From Solimicrobium silvestre (GTDB taxonomy: Bacteria; Pseudomonadota; Gammaproteobacteria; Burkholderiales; Burkholderiaceae_D): 64,000 bases of DNA. This document shows, in pieces, positions 54,537-62,110 of the stretch. Within the stretch, counting starts at the first letter, position 1, and each line of letters begins with the position of its first letter. Under the pieces are notes generated by a model. It searched no databases and was not told the DNA's origin. It was given only the letters and a program-made list of their open reading frames with translations. Position numbers and translations under genes: made by a program. Where the stretch lies: assembly GCF_002976435.1 (NCBI RefSeq), contig NZ_PUGF01000016.1:54136-118135 (forward strand). Direction: 5' to 3'.

Positions 54537-55844
54537 ATGAGTACAATTGAAATCAAAGTCCCGGATATTGGTGACTTTAAAGAGGTAGAAATCATTGAAT
54601 TAATGGTTAAAGTGGGCGACACCATTAAAGTGGATCAATCCTTACTCACTGTTGAGTCGGATAAAGCCAGCATGGAAATTCCTTCCAGCCATGCGGGCGT
54701 GGTTAAAGAAATCAAAGTGAAAATGGGCGATAAAGTTGCTAAAGACTCGCTGGTGTTGATGCTGGAAGTTAGCGAAACTGCGGCCGTACCTGCAGCGACT
54801 CCTGTACCTACTTCTTCGCCAGCCGCAGTTGCGGCTCCCGCGCCAGTTGCAGCTCAAGCCCCGGCACCAGCACCAGCACCAACGCCAGCTCCCATCGCTG
54901 AAGCAGCGCCGCAGAGTTCTGGTAATAAAGCTCATGCGTCACCTTCCATCCGCAAATTTGCTCGTGAATTAGGTGTGGATTTAAGTCGTGTAGCTGGTAC
55001 TGGCCCTAAGTCGCGCATTCTTACTTCAGACGTACAAAATTTTGTTAAAGGCGTGATGCAAGCACCGGTTGCTGCCAGCGCACCGGCTGCCGGTAGCGGC
55101 ACTGGTATGAATTTGCTGCCGTGGCCTTCCTTGGATTTCAGTAAATTCGGTGCTACCGAAACAGTTGCGTTATCACGCATCAAAAAACTCAGCGGCCCTA
55201 ACTTGCATCGCAATTGGGTCATGATTCCGCATGTTACGCAGTTTGATGAAGCGGACATTACCGACCTGGAAGAATTCCGTAAATCCAGCAATACCGCGAT
55301 GGCGAAATCGGGCGTTAAATTAACGATGTTGGCGTTTGTGATTAAAGCCAGCGTCGCCGCCCTGAAAAAGTTCAGCGCGTTTAATTCTTCGTTGGATGCC
55401 AAAGGCGAAAATCTGATTTTGAAGCAGTATTACAACATCGGTTTTGCTGCAGATACGCCGAATGGTTTAATGGTTCCGGTCATTAAAAATGCCGATCAAA
55501 AAAGCCTGTCACAAATTGCTGTTGAAATGGGTGAATTGTCAGCACAAGCGCGCGACGGTAAGTTGAAGCCGGCCGATATGCAGGGTGCTACTTTTACGAT
55601 TTCATCGTTGGGTGGCATCGGCGGCACGGCATTTACGCCAATTATTAATGCGCCAGAAGTCGCTATTTTGGGGTTGTCCAAGTCGAGTATCAAACCAGTT
55701 TGGGACGGCGCCAAATTTGAACCGCGCTTAATGTTGCCACTCTCCTTGTCTTACGATCATCGCGTCATTGATGGTGCCATGGCCGCCAGATTCACCGCGT
55801 ACTTAGCCGAAGTCGTGGCTGATCTGCGCAAGACTTTACTTTAA
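54537..55844 (+). CDS. aceF: Pyruvate dehydrogenase E2 (dihydrolipoyl acetyltransferase)
   Basis: 435-aa E2 core. One lipoyl domain (lysine in VESDKASMEIPSS, residues 2-75), an Ala/Pro linker (about 80-130), the peripheral-subunit binding domain (SPSIRKFARELGVDLSRVAG) and the catalytic chloramphenicol-acetyltransferase-like domain with the SYDHRVIDGAMAA histidine motif near the end. A single lipoyl domain is fewer than in E. coli. Its lipoyl domain is almost duplicated at the N-terminus of the next gene, lpdA. Confidence 0.97.
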   Translation: MSTIEIKVPDIGDFKEVEIIELMVKVGDTIKVDQSLLTVESDKASMEIPSSHAGVVKEIKVKMGDKVAKDSLVLMLEVSETAAVPAATPVPTSSPAAVAAPAPVAAQAPAPAPAPTPAPIAEAAPQSSGNKAHASPSIRKFARELGVDLSRVAGTGPKSRILTSDVQNFVKGVMQAPVAASAPAAGSGTGMNLLPWPSLDFSKFGATETVALSRIKKLSGPNLHRNWVMIPHVTQFDEADITDLEEFRKSSNTAMAKSGVKLTMLAFVIKASVAALKKFSAFNSSLDAKGENLILKQYYNIGFAADTPNGLMVPVIKNADQKSLSQIAVEMGELSAQARDGKLKPADMQGATFTISSLGGIGGTAFTPIINAPEVAILGLSKSSIKPVWDGAKFEPRLMLPLSLSYDHRVIDGAMAARFTAYLAEVVADLRKTLL

Positions 55845-55858
55845 TTCTGGAGCCAGAG

Positions 55859-57661
55859 ATGACAACTATTCAAGTAAAAGTACCTGATATTGGCGATTTT
55901 AAAGAAGTCGAAATTATTGAATTGCTGGTGAAGGTGGGCGACACCGTTAAAGTGGATCAGTCCTTAATCACCGTTGAGTCAGACAAAGCGAGTATGGAAA
56001 TCCCTTCTAGCCATGCGGGTGTGGTGAAGGCGTTGAATATTAAGATCGGTGACAAGATAGCGGAAGGTTCTTTGCTGCTGGAATTGGAAGTGAGTGGTAC
56101 TGCAGATGCCGGTGTTGCAGCCTCAACTCCAGCTCCAGCTCCAGTTGCACCGGTTGCTGCAACCGCATCAGTTGCTACACCTGCAGCCGCAGCAATTGCA
56201 ACAGCTCCCGCCATCGCAAGTACTTACAGCGGCACAGTTGATATTGAATGCGACATGATGGTGTTAGGCGCAGGTCCTGGCGGTTATTCGGCTGCTTTCC
56301 GTTCGGCAGATTTAGGTATGAACACGGTGTTGGTCGAGCGTTATTCCACCTTGGGCGGCGTGTGTTTAAACGTCGGTTGCATTCCATCCAAAGCCTTGTT
56401 GCATATTGCTGCGGTAATTGATGAAATAGCGGCTATTTCCAAACACGGTATTACGTTTGGGAAGCCGGAAATCGACGTCGATCAGCTGCGCGACTACAAA
56501 GAAAAAGTCATCAATAAAATGACCGGCGGTTTAGCTGGCATGGCTAAAATGCGTAAGGTCAACGTGGTGCAAGGCGTCGGCCAATTCGTTAGCCCGTACC
56601 ATATCCAAATCACTGCTGCCGACGGCACTCAAAAAACGATTCAGTTTAAACAGGCGATTATTGCTGCCGGCTCGTCGGTAGTGAATTTGCCGTTTGTTAA
56701 ACCAGACCCACGCATAGTTGATTCAACCGGTGCATTAGAACTGCGTAGCGTACCAAAACGCATGTTGGTGATCGGCGGCGGTATTATTGGTTTGGAAATG
56801 GCGACCGTTTATTCCACTTTAGGCGCACGGATTGACGTGGTGGAAATGATGGACGGATTGATGCAGGGCGCAGACCGTGACATGGTTAAGGTCTGGCAAA
56901 AGTTTAATGAAAAACGCTTTGATAAGGTCATGCTGAAAACTAAAACCGTCGCAGTAGAAGCTCTGCCGGAAGGTATTAAAGTCAGTTTTGAAGCGGCCGA
57001 AGCTGGTGTTACGGCACCAGAACCGCAACTGTATGACATGGTGTTAGTCGCGGTTGGGCGCAGCCCGAACGGTAAAAAAATCGCAGCTGATAAGGCTGGC
57101 GTTACTGTCACCGAGCGCGGCTTCATTAATGTAGACGGACAAATGCGTACCAACGTGCCGCACATTTTTGCGATTGGTGATTTGGTCGGGCAGCCGATGC
57201 TGGCTCATAAAGCCGTGCATGAAGCGCACGTGGCTGCCGAAGCCGCAGCCGGACACAAAGCGTATTTTGATGCCAAAGTAATTCCATCGGTGGCATATAC
57301 CGACCCCGAAGTGGCGTGGGTGGGAATTACCGAAGACGAAGCTAAGGCCAAAGGCATCAAGCTGGAAAAAGGCTTGTTTCCGTGGGCGGCTTCGGGCCGG
57401 GCTGTGGCTAACGGACGTGATGAAGGTTTCACTAAATTACTGTTTGATGCGGAAACTCATCGCATCGTTGGCGGCGGTATAGTCGGCACGCACGCGGGCG
57501 ACATGATCGGTGAAATTGCGCTGGCGATTGAAATGGGCGCAGATGCAGTCGACATTGGAAAAACTATTCACCCGCATCCAACTTTGGGTGAATCTATTGG
57601 TATGGCAGCGGAAGTATTTGAAGGTGTTTGTACTGATTTACCGCCTATGCGTAAAAAGTAA
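55859..57661 (+). CDS. lpdA: Dihydrolipoyl dehydrogenase with N-terminal lipoyl domain
   Basis: 600-aa E3 flavoprotein that reoxidises dihydrolipoamide with NAD. Residues 1-80 are an extra lipoyl domain (VESDKASMEIPSS), joined by an Ala/Pro-rich linker (80-125) to a full E3 domain. There the FAD motif is VLGAGPGGYSAAFRSADLG, the redox-active disulfide GGVCLNVGCIPSKALL, the NAD motif VIGGGIIGLEMATVYSTLGA, and the interface histidines THPHPT-like IHPHPTLGES. This fused form is known from Burkholderiales and Neisseria. Fourteen bases after aceF; terminator follows. Confidence 0.97.
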   Translation: MTTIQVKVPDIGDFKEVEIIELLVKVGDTVKVDQSLITVESDKASMEIPSSHAGVVKALNIKIGDKIAEGSLLLELEVSGTADAGVAASTPAPAPVAPVAATASVATPAAAAIATAPAIASTYSGTVDIECDMMVLGAGPGGYSAAFRSADLGMNTVLVERYSTLGGVCLNVGCIPSKALLHIAAVIDEIAAISKHGITFGKPEIDVDQLRDYKEKVINKMTGGLAGMAKMRKVNVVQGVGQFVSPYHIQITAADGTQKTIQFKQAIIAAGSSVVNLPFVKPDPRIVDSTGALELRSVPKRMLVIGGGIIGLEMATVYSTLGARIDVVEMMDGLMQGADRDMVKVWQKFNEKRFDKVMLKTKTVAVEALPEGIKVSFEAAEAGVTAPEPQLYDMVLVAVGRSPNGKKIAADKAGVTVTERGFINVDGQMRTNVPHIFAIGDLVGQPMLAHKAVHEAHVAAEAAAGHKAYFDAKVIPSVAYTDPEVAWVGITEDEAKAKGIKLEKGLFPWAASGRAVANGRDEGFTKLLFDAETHRIVGGGIVGTHAGDMIGEIALAIEMGADAVDIGKTIHPHPTLGESIGMAAEVFEGVCTDLPPMRKK

Positions 57662-57680
57662 TTTAAACATTTGCGTCGCT

Positions 57681-57716
57681 AAAAGCCCGATGCGTAAAAT
57701 TATGTATCGGGCTTTT
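57681..57716 (+). terminator. Terminator of the aceE-aceF-lpdA operon
   Basis: AAAAGCCCGAT (57681-57691) pairs with ATCGGGCTTTT (57706-57716) and ends in a T-run, 20 bases after the lpdA stop. Confidence 0.9.
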
Positions 57717-57936
57717 TTAATGGTAAATTAAAATTGCGCTTGCCTGGCAAAGCAATAAACTATCACTGCTCGTGATGCCCTGCTGCTTTATTCGTACACT
57801 CAATATCTGCACATGATTTGGCGCAGTCGACGTGCGAATGCAAAAACTTTGATGTAATTCTTAAATTGTTTTGATTTAATCAATCCACACTTGAAGTTTG
57901 CCAGCATCCTATAATCCCGCGTAAAATGCGGGCTTC

Positions 57937-57968
57937 GCGGGTGTAGCTCAAAGCAGAAGCTCTCCAAG
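57937..57968 (+). pseudogene. Decayed tRNA-Gly(CCC) 5' half, copy 1
   Basis: GCGGGTGTAGCTCAA is the intact 5' end of a tRNA-Gly. The D-loop TGGTAG is then deleted, with GCAGAAGCTCTCCAAG continuing to the anticodon region, after which similarity stops. The upstream CCCGCGTAAAAT and TTCGCGG also match copy 2 at 58837. TATAAT at 57910-57915 is a promoter-like relic. Confidence 0.7.
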
Positions 57969-58098
57969 TCTCCGATGAATTCGTGGAGCAAATCAATCGG
58001 GAAATGATGATTTTATTAAGGTCGCTATGATGGGCCGATAAATCGTTACCCCAATCTGTGAAACCACAAAATATTAACCCCCTTTTTTTAGAATAATT

Positions 58099-58560
58099 AT
58101 GATGAAAAGACTATTGCTATCAATGACATTGATTGCCGCACCACTGCTGGCTCACGCTCAGGTGTCGATTAACATCGGTCAACCTGGTTTTTACGGCCAG
58201 ATTGAAATTGGAAATGCGCCGCCACCTCAGGTCGTTTATTCTGCGCCTGTGATTGTTCAGGCTGCGCCAACTCAAGAAGCTTACCCGCCTATGTATTTGC
58301 GCGTTCCTGAGGAACACCACAGAGATTGGCGCAGATATTGTCATGAATACAATGCATGTAATCGTCAGGTTTATTTCGTTACCAATGACTGGTATAACAA
58401 TTCCTACGCGCCACACTACGCACGTGAACACGGCCATGGTCATGATCATGAATATGAAGAACGTGAACGTGAACGCGACCGCGATCATGAACGTGACCAT
58501 GGACATGATCGCGATCACGAGCATGAACGTGACCATGAACGTGATAACGAACGCAATTAA
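58099..58560 (+). CDS. Exported protein with a His/Asp/Arg/Glu-rich tail
   Basis: 153-aa protein. Signal peptide MMKRLLLSMTLIAAPLLAHA, cleaved before QVSINIGQ. A short conserved module follows (QPGFYGQIEIGNAPPPQVVY, then VPEEHHRDWRRYCHEYNACN and QVYFVTNDWYNN) and belongs to a small family of exported betaproteobacterial proteins. From residue 110 on it is low complexity, alternating His, Asp, Glu and Arg in dipeptide and tetrapeptide repeats. Such tails can bind metal ions. It lies between two truncated tRNA-Gly copies. Function unknown. Confidence 0.7.
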   Translation: MMKRLLLSMTLIAAPLLAHAQVSINIGQPGFYGQIEIGNAPPPQVVYSAPVIVQAAPTQEAYPPMYLRVPEEHHRDWRRYCHEYNACNRQVYFVTNDWYNNSYAPHYAREHGHGHDHEYEERERERDRDHERDHGHDRDHEHERDHERDNERN

Positions 58561-58606
58561 ATAATCTGGCAGGAAACATATCTTGCTGGATTTGTTGATA
58601 TGTAGA

Positions 58607-58638
58607 GTAAAGCCCCTGCTGTTGGCGGCGGGTTTTAC
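58607..58638 (+). terminator. Probable terminator of the His-rich tail gene
   Basis: GTAAAGCCCCTGC pairs imperfectly with GCGGCGGGTTTTAC and carries a T-run, 46 bases past the stop at 58560. Confidence 0.5.
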
Positions 58639-58836
58639 CAAAGAAAACACAAAGCTAATCCCTTTGTTTGAGTTGTTATTTAAATACCTTTGTGAGGCAT
58701 TTGTTTGTTAAATTCTTGTTTTTCTCATGGTTTAATACCAGCACAGCAAGAAAATAGCGGCCATCCCATTTCCGGGCACAGCGGCCATAGCTCAAGTTTG
58801 TCAAAATACGTGAAACCCGCGTAAAATTGCGGTTTC

Positions 58837-58873
58837 GCGGGTGTAGCTCAATGGTAGAGCAGAAGCTTCCCAA
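58837..58873 (+). pseudogene. Truncated tRNA-Gly(CCC) 5' half, copy 2
   Basis: 37 nt matching a tRNA-Gly from position 1 through the anticodon loop: GCGGGTGTAGCTCAATGGTA, then GAGCAGAAGC and the loop TTCCCAA (anticodon CCC). Similarity ends exactly after the loop. Truncation at the anticodon loop is a known integrase crossover point. The accessory genes that follow suggest an island junction. No 3' half is present nearby. Confidence 0.8.
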
Positions 58874-59058
58874 TCCTCTCCACATCAAAAATCACCACTG
58901 TTCATGCGGTTCTCCGCCGGGGTGGTATGTTGTGGTTACACATTCTCCACGATAATCAACGAGTTATCTGCCAACACATTTCCCGCCCCACCTTGGTCAT
59001 AAAAAGCTTTTGATGTAGGTGTGTTATTTAGAGTGGGAATTTAGTCAAGGTTCTATTG
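58874..59058. other. Junction region, no gene
   Basis: No gene. A GTTCATGCGGTTCTCC stretch and a polar A+T-rich tail lead into the accessory cluster. Confidence 0.3.
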
Positions 59059-59859
59059 TTAAACTTGAGGAAGATCTTCAACAGCTAGAGTTATGCCATT
59101 TCTTACGAAATGTTTGAACTTTACTTTATGTGGATAGTTTTGAATGAAAAACTGTCTCCGTTCTTCTGACATTTTGTAACCAAAAATAATGGACTCAACC
59201 CATTCAGGTTGATAGATAGCGAAACTTGTATCTGCATTAACCTTAGTGTGTAATTTTTTCATTTCATTGCTTGGTTGAAGTCGATATTCTTCTTCATGGT
59301 CCCACTTCAACTCCTTCGTTCTCAATCCCTCCCAAACTGCTTTACCGATCTCTTGATCATTTTGATTTTTGAGATGGTCAATTAATTTAATTTTAGGCTG
59401 GCCGATCTTATACTGAACTTGGTCTCCTCTAATGACAGTGGTATTGAATTCAATGCAAAATCCTTTATGATCATCAGCGTAGTAAGACCACATTGCGATC
59501 GAGTCACCAATTGCGCATAAACAATAAAATTGATAGGAATCCAACAAATTTTCAACCATCTGTCGATAGGTATCTAAAATTTTCTGTCCTGCTAAAGTCA
59601 CCTTTTTCTTGATAACGAATTGCGGAAATTGGGAGCGCTGCCCAAATACTGTAATTCTATTTTGCAAATCTAACAGTTCAAGTTCAGGAATTGTCGGCGT
59701 TACCAATTCCAATCTCGAATCAAGAAGATCGTTAAAGCCATTACGATTTGAGAAATAGATTTTACAATTTTTAAGCGCGTCCCAAGATCGATCATCATCT
59801 TTGCGGTACTTGTAAAGGAGCTTTGGCAACATATGGGAAATATTAATTTCGTTCGTCAT
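59059..59859 (-). CDS. DUF2971 family protein
   Basis: 266-aa soluble protein with DUF2971 hallmarks: LPKLLYKYRKDDDRSWDALK near the start, IYFSNRNGFNDLLDSRLEL (usual FNDPxD), AMWSYYADDHKGFCIEFNTT in the middle, KWDHEEEYRLQPS, and VESIIFGYKMSEERRQF near the end. The fold and activity are unknown; such genes are common in accessory and defence islands. The ATG at 59859 is preferred over a TTG at 59898. Part of the A+T-rich cluster; 81 bases separate it from the upstream gene. Confidence 0.8.
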   Translation of the reverse strand: MTNEINISHMLPKLLYKYRKDDDRSWDALKNCKIYFSNRNGFNDLLDSRLELVTPTIPELELLDLQNRITVFGQRSQFPQFVIKKKVTLAGQKILDTYRQMVENLLDSYQFYCLCAIGDSIAMWSYYADDHKGFCIEFNTTVIRGDQVQYKIGQPKIKLIDHLKNQNDQEIGKAVWEGLRTKELKWDHEEEYRLQPSNEMKKLHTKVNADTSFAIYQPEWVESIIFGYKMSEERRQFFIQNYPHKVKFKHFVRNGITLAVEDLPQV

Positions 59860-59940
59860 GTCAGATGTGAGTGGTAGTACCGAAAAAGTTATTTTCAAAC
59901 CAAATCATGTAAATGGTAATTAAGTCGGTAATTTGAGAAA

Positions 59941-60885
59941 TTAAAGTTTTATGATCTGACGTTGGTGAGTTAGATTGAATTTAAGTGGGAGGTTTTCCCA
60001 AGTTTTAACCTTTGACTCTTTATTCTGGTTAGGTTGAGAATTAACTTTTTCAGCCCGCCATTTTCCAAATATAACAATGTCTTCGTTTCCCTTAATTTGG
60101 TCGATTAATCTGCTTTCTGAAGTAGAAATTGAAACCTGAGTTTTTTTTACAGTACCATTTTCATCTGGTTTTTCAAATGGAACATCTAAATCTATTTTCC
60201 AAAAAAAAGTTCCAAGTTTTGTTTTAGATTCAAGTTTTTTGATTTCTTTTACCTTACCTGAAACCGCAATTGGATATATGACTGTTGCTTTGCTCAGAAT
60301 GCGGTAGAGGCGTTTATAGTGGTCGATTTCAAAATAAAAATCTTTCCAATGAACTGAAATTGTATCGAAGCGCAATGTTAGATGATTTTCAACTTCAGAA
60401 TGCTCTTCGCAAAATGCCCTAAGTTTTAATACCGCAGCGGCTGTATTTAGATATGAGTTTAAATTTCCACTCGACACGTATGATGTTGTCGCTGAATTTT
60501 TCGTATCATTATCATGATCGTTTTCTTTTCTCGCAGCGTTTACTTGGTTAGAGGAATTGCCTTCAGAAGGTAATAAAAGCCGTAATTCATACTGCCCATC
60601 TTTAAGCTGTTTTATGAAGTTCTTGTCAGATTCCTTTGCAATAATTTTTACTTGCCCGAGAATATTAAATTTGCACAAATCCTCATGAGTAAATCCTTTT
60701 TTAAGTTTGAAATAATGCTCTACCTTCACGCTTCTTCCGAAGCGTTCAGGATTTGATCCAGCGTTGTACAAAACGGTTGCAGTACATTTTTCGCAGCGAT
60801 AATCTTGTTTTGGTGCAAATTTGGCATCATCAAGAGTAATTGGAGCTCCTAACAAATTAAAGGAAAACTTCATTTTTGCAGCCAT
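59941..60885 (-). CDS. Hypothetical protein with a possible zinc-binding N-terminus
   Basis: 314 aa. The N-terminal 80 residues contain CEKC (about residue 31), HYF and a later histidine-cysteine pair (FTHEDLCKFN), a C-x2-C...H...C layout reminiscent of the treble-clef N-terminus of CoiA-like nuclease proteins. The middle is polar linker (EGNSSNQVNAARKENDHDND). The C-terminal half is a predicted beta-rich domain (TVIYPIAVSGKVKEIKKLES; SEDIVIFGKWRAEKV-like) resembling a nucleic-acid-binding fold. Two bases separate it from the upstream 191-aa gene, so they are likely co-translated. Function unknown. Confidence 0.65.
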   Translation of the reverse strand: MAAKMKFSFNLLGAPITLDDAKFAPKQDYRCEKCTATVLYNAGSNPERFGRSVKVEHYFKLKKGFTHEDLCKFNILGQVKIIAKESDKNFIKQLKDGQYELRLLLPSEGNSSNQVNAARKENDHDNDTKNSATTSYVSSGNLNSYLNTAAAVLKLRAFCEEHSEVENHLTLRFDTISVHWKDFYFEIDHYKRLYRILSKATVIYPIAVSGKVKEIKKLESKTKLGTFFWKIDLDVPFEKPDENGTVKKTQVSISTSESRLIDQIKGNEDIVIFGKWRAEKVNSQPNQNKESKVKTWENLPLKFNLTHQRQIIKL

Positions 60886-60887
60886 TT

Positions 60888-61463
60888 TTAATTCCCAAAA
60901 GGATTGAGGCGGTTTTTTAATTTTGTGATCAAAGAAGGATGTGTAATTAAAATTTTAGACGGATTTAATGTACTTTCTTTTGCTCGGTATGATTCTGCAA
61001 AATCAAAAAATATTCCAAAGTCAACCCGCTCATCACTCATGTCATCGTTCATAAAGTGTTTATTATCTTTGGCTTGCATTGCATAATATCCAAACATATA
61101 CAGAGCAAAATCTTCAGATATAAATTTAGCTCGAACCAGTAAACTCATCTCCTCAAAAAAAGTAATGAATTTCCTTTTCTTACTCCCCATTTTAAATTCT
61201 TCAAGGGACGCTTGTTCCAATATAGTGCCATCGATTAAGTTCAATATTTCTTTTAGATCTTCATCGTCAAATAGCCTTCTGTGCAATTCAATCGAGAATT
61301 TGACCATATCGAGTTCTCTTTGTTTTTTCTGCGAATAGAAGTAACTCCAAATTGAGAAGCCAGCTACAACAGTGGCAATTCCATATCCAATGCTCTGTAA
61401 CCATTCTGCTTGAGTCATACAACCGAAGAGGTTGCAATAAATTTCTGGCTTTGGACAAGGCAT
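60888..61463 (-). CDS. Membrane-anchored hypothetical protein (DUF4760-like)
   Basis: 191 aa. A short N-terminal segment precedes one transmembrane helix (SIGYGIATVVAGFSIWSYFY, about residues 24-43). A cytoplasmic helical domain follows, with KKQRELDMVKFSIELHRRLF and FEEMSLLVRAKFISEDFALY, resembling DUF4760-type accessory proteins. It is the first gene of a probable pair with the preceding 314-aa gene (2-base spacing). Such small membrane-helix plus helical-domain proteins often serve as membrane effectors or sensors; this is inference. Confidence 0.65.
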   Translation of the reverse strand: MPCPKPEIYCNLFGCMTQAEWLQSIGYGIATVVAGFSIWSYFYSQKKQRELDMVKFSIELHRRLFDDEDLKEILNLIDGTILEQASLEEFKMGSKKRKFITFFEEMSLLVRAKFISEDFALYMFGYYAMQAKDNKHFMNDDMSDERVDFGIFFDFAESYRAKESTLNPSKILITHPSLITKLKNRLNPFGN

Positions 61464-61623
61464 ATAAATTCCGAATGAATTTTAATATTAGAGATTCATT
61501 AAACCATGAGCGCAACAAAAAAATATGATAATGAATTGTGATTACGTTTTTAATTTAACCAGTTGTCCTTCAATAAAACTCGTTGGATAGTCCCCGCATT
61601 GAAAACAACTTTTAAAGCGCAGC

Positions 61624-62028
61624 ATGACAATCTTCGAAAAAAACTACCAGCTTCTGTTGAAAATAATTCCTACTTTGTTTGAGATAAACACAGCCGAAAA
61701 ATTACATGCACCTGGTTTCATGCCATTGAATGTCGACATCCTCAGTAAGTAATCTAAAAAATTACTCATCGCTCTCAGTCATTATTACAAGCACCCATCC
61801 GGCGACATGATTGCCGATCCTGATATGGTGATTGCTGTTTATCCCGAAGCGGAAATGGTTGAGGTCATGACGTACCAAGATTGTTTTGGATTTCGGAAAG
61901 TGTATAGCGATGACATGTCTTTGGTCAGTCCTTCAACAAAAAAAGAACTAAATTCATTTTTAAGCCAGTGGTTAACTAATATTAAAAACCAAGGTCATCA
62001 AATCGGCAAAAACGAATCTGAAAATTAA
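61624..62028 (+). pseudogene. Nonsense-interrupted small gene (DUF6908-like)
   Basis: One frame from ATG 61624 to the stop at 62028 gives a 134-codon protein. It is interrupted only by TAA at 61750-61752 (codon 43). Before it: MTIFEKNYQLLLKIIPTLFE and LHAPGFMPLNVDILS. After it: LLIALSHYYKHPSGDMIADP and MVIAVYPEAEMVEVMTYQDC. The two halves are continuous in sense, so a single mutation explains the break. The downstream part alone (61807-62028) may still be translated. I recall this family from mobile elements (DUF6908-like). Confidence 0.7.
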
Positions 62029-62110
62029 CAAGTTACGTTCAAGTGTTGAATTAGTTCAACACTTGAACACAGGGCCTTAAAGAATGAGACATTAGGCTAA
62101 CTCCGAACCA

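Noticed and set aside
58120..58650. 176-codon minus-strand frame rich in Met, Val and Ile
   Set aside because: It is the complement of the repetitive His/Asp-rich tail gene; the plus-strand frame has a proper signal peptide.
61807..62028. 73-codon frame taken as an intact small gene
   Set aside because: Sequence in the same frame upstream, from 61624, is clearly the same protein, so it is the 3' part of a nonsense-interrupted gene.
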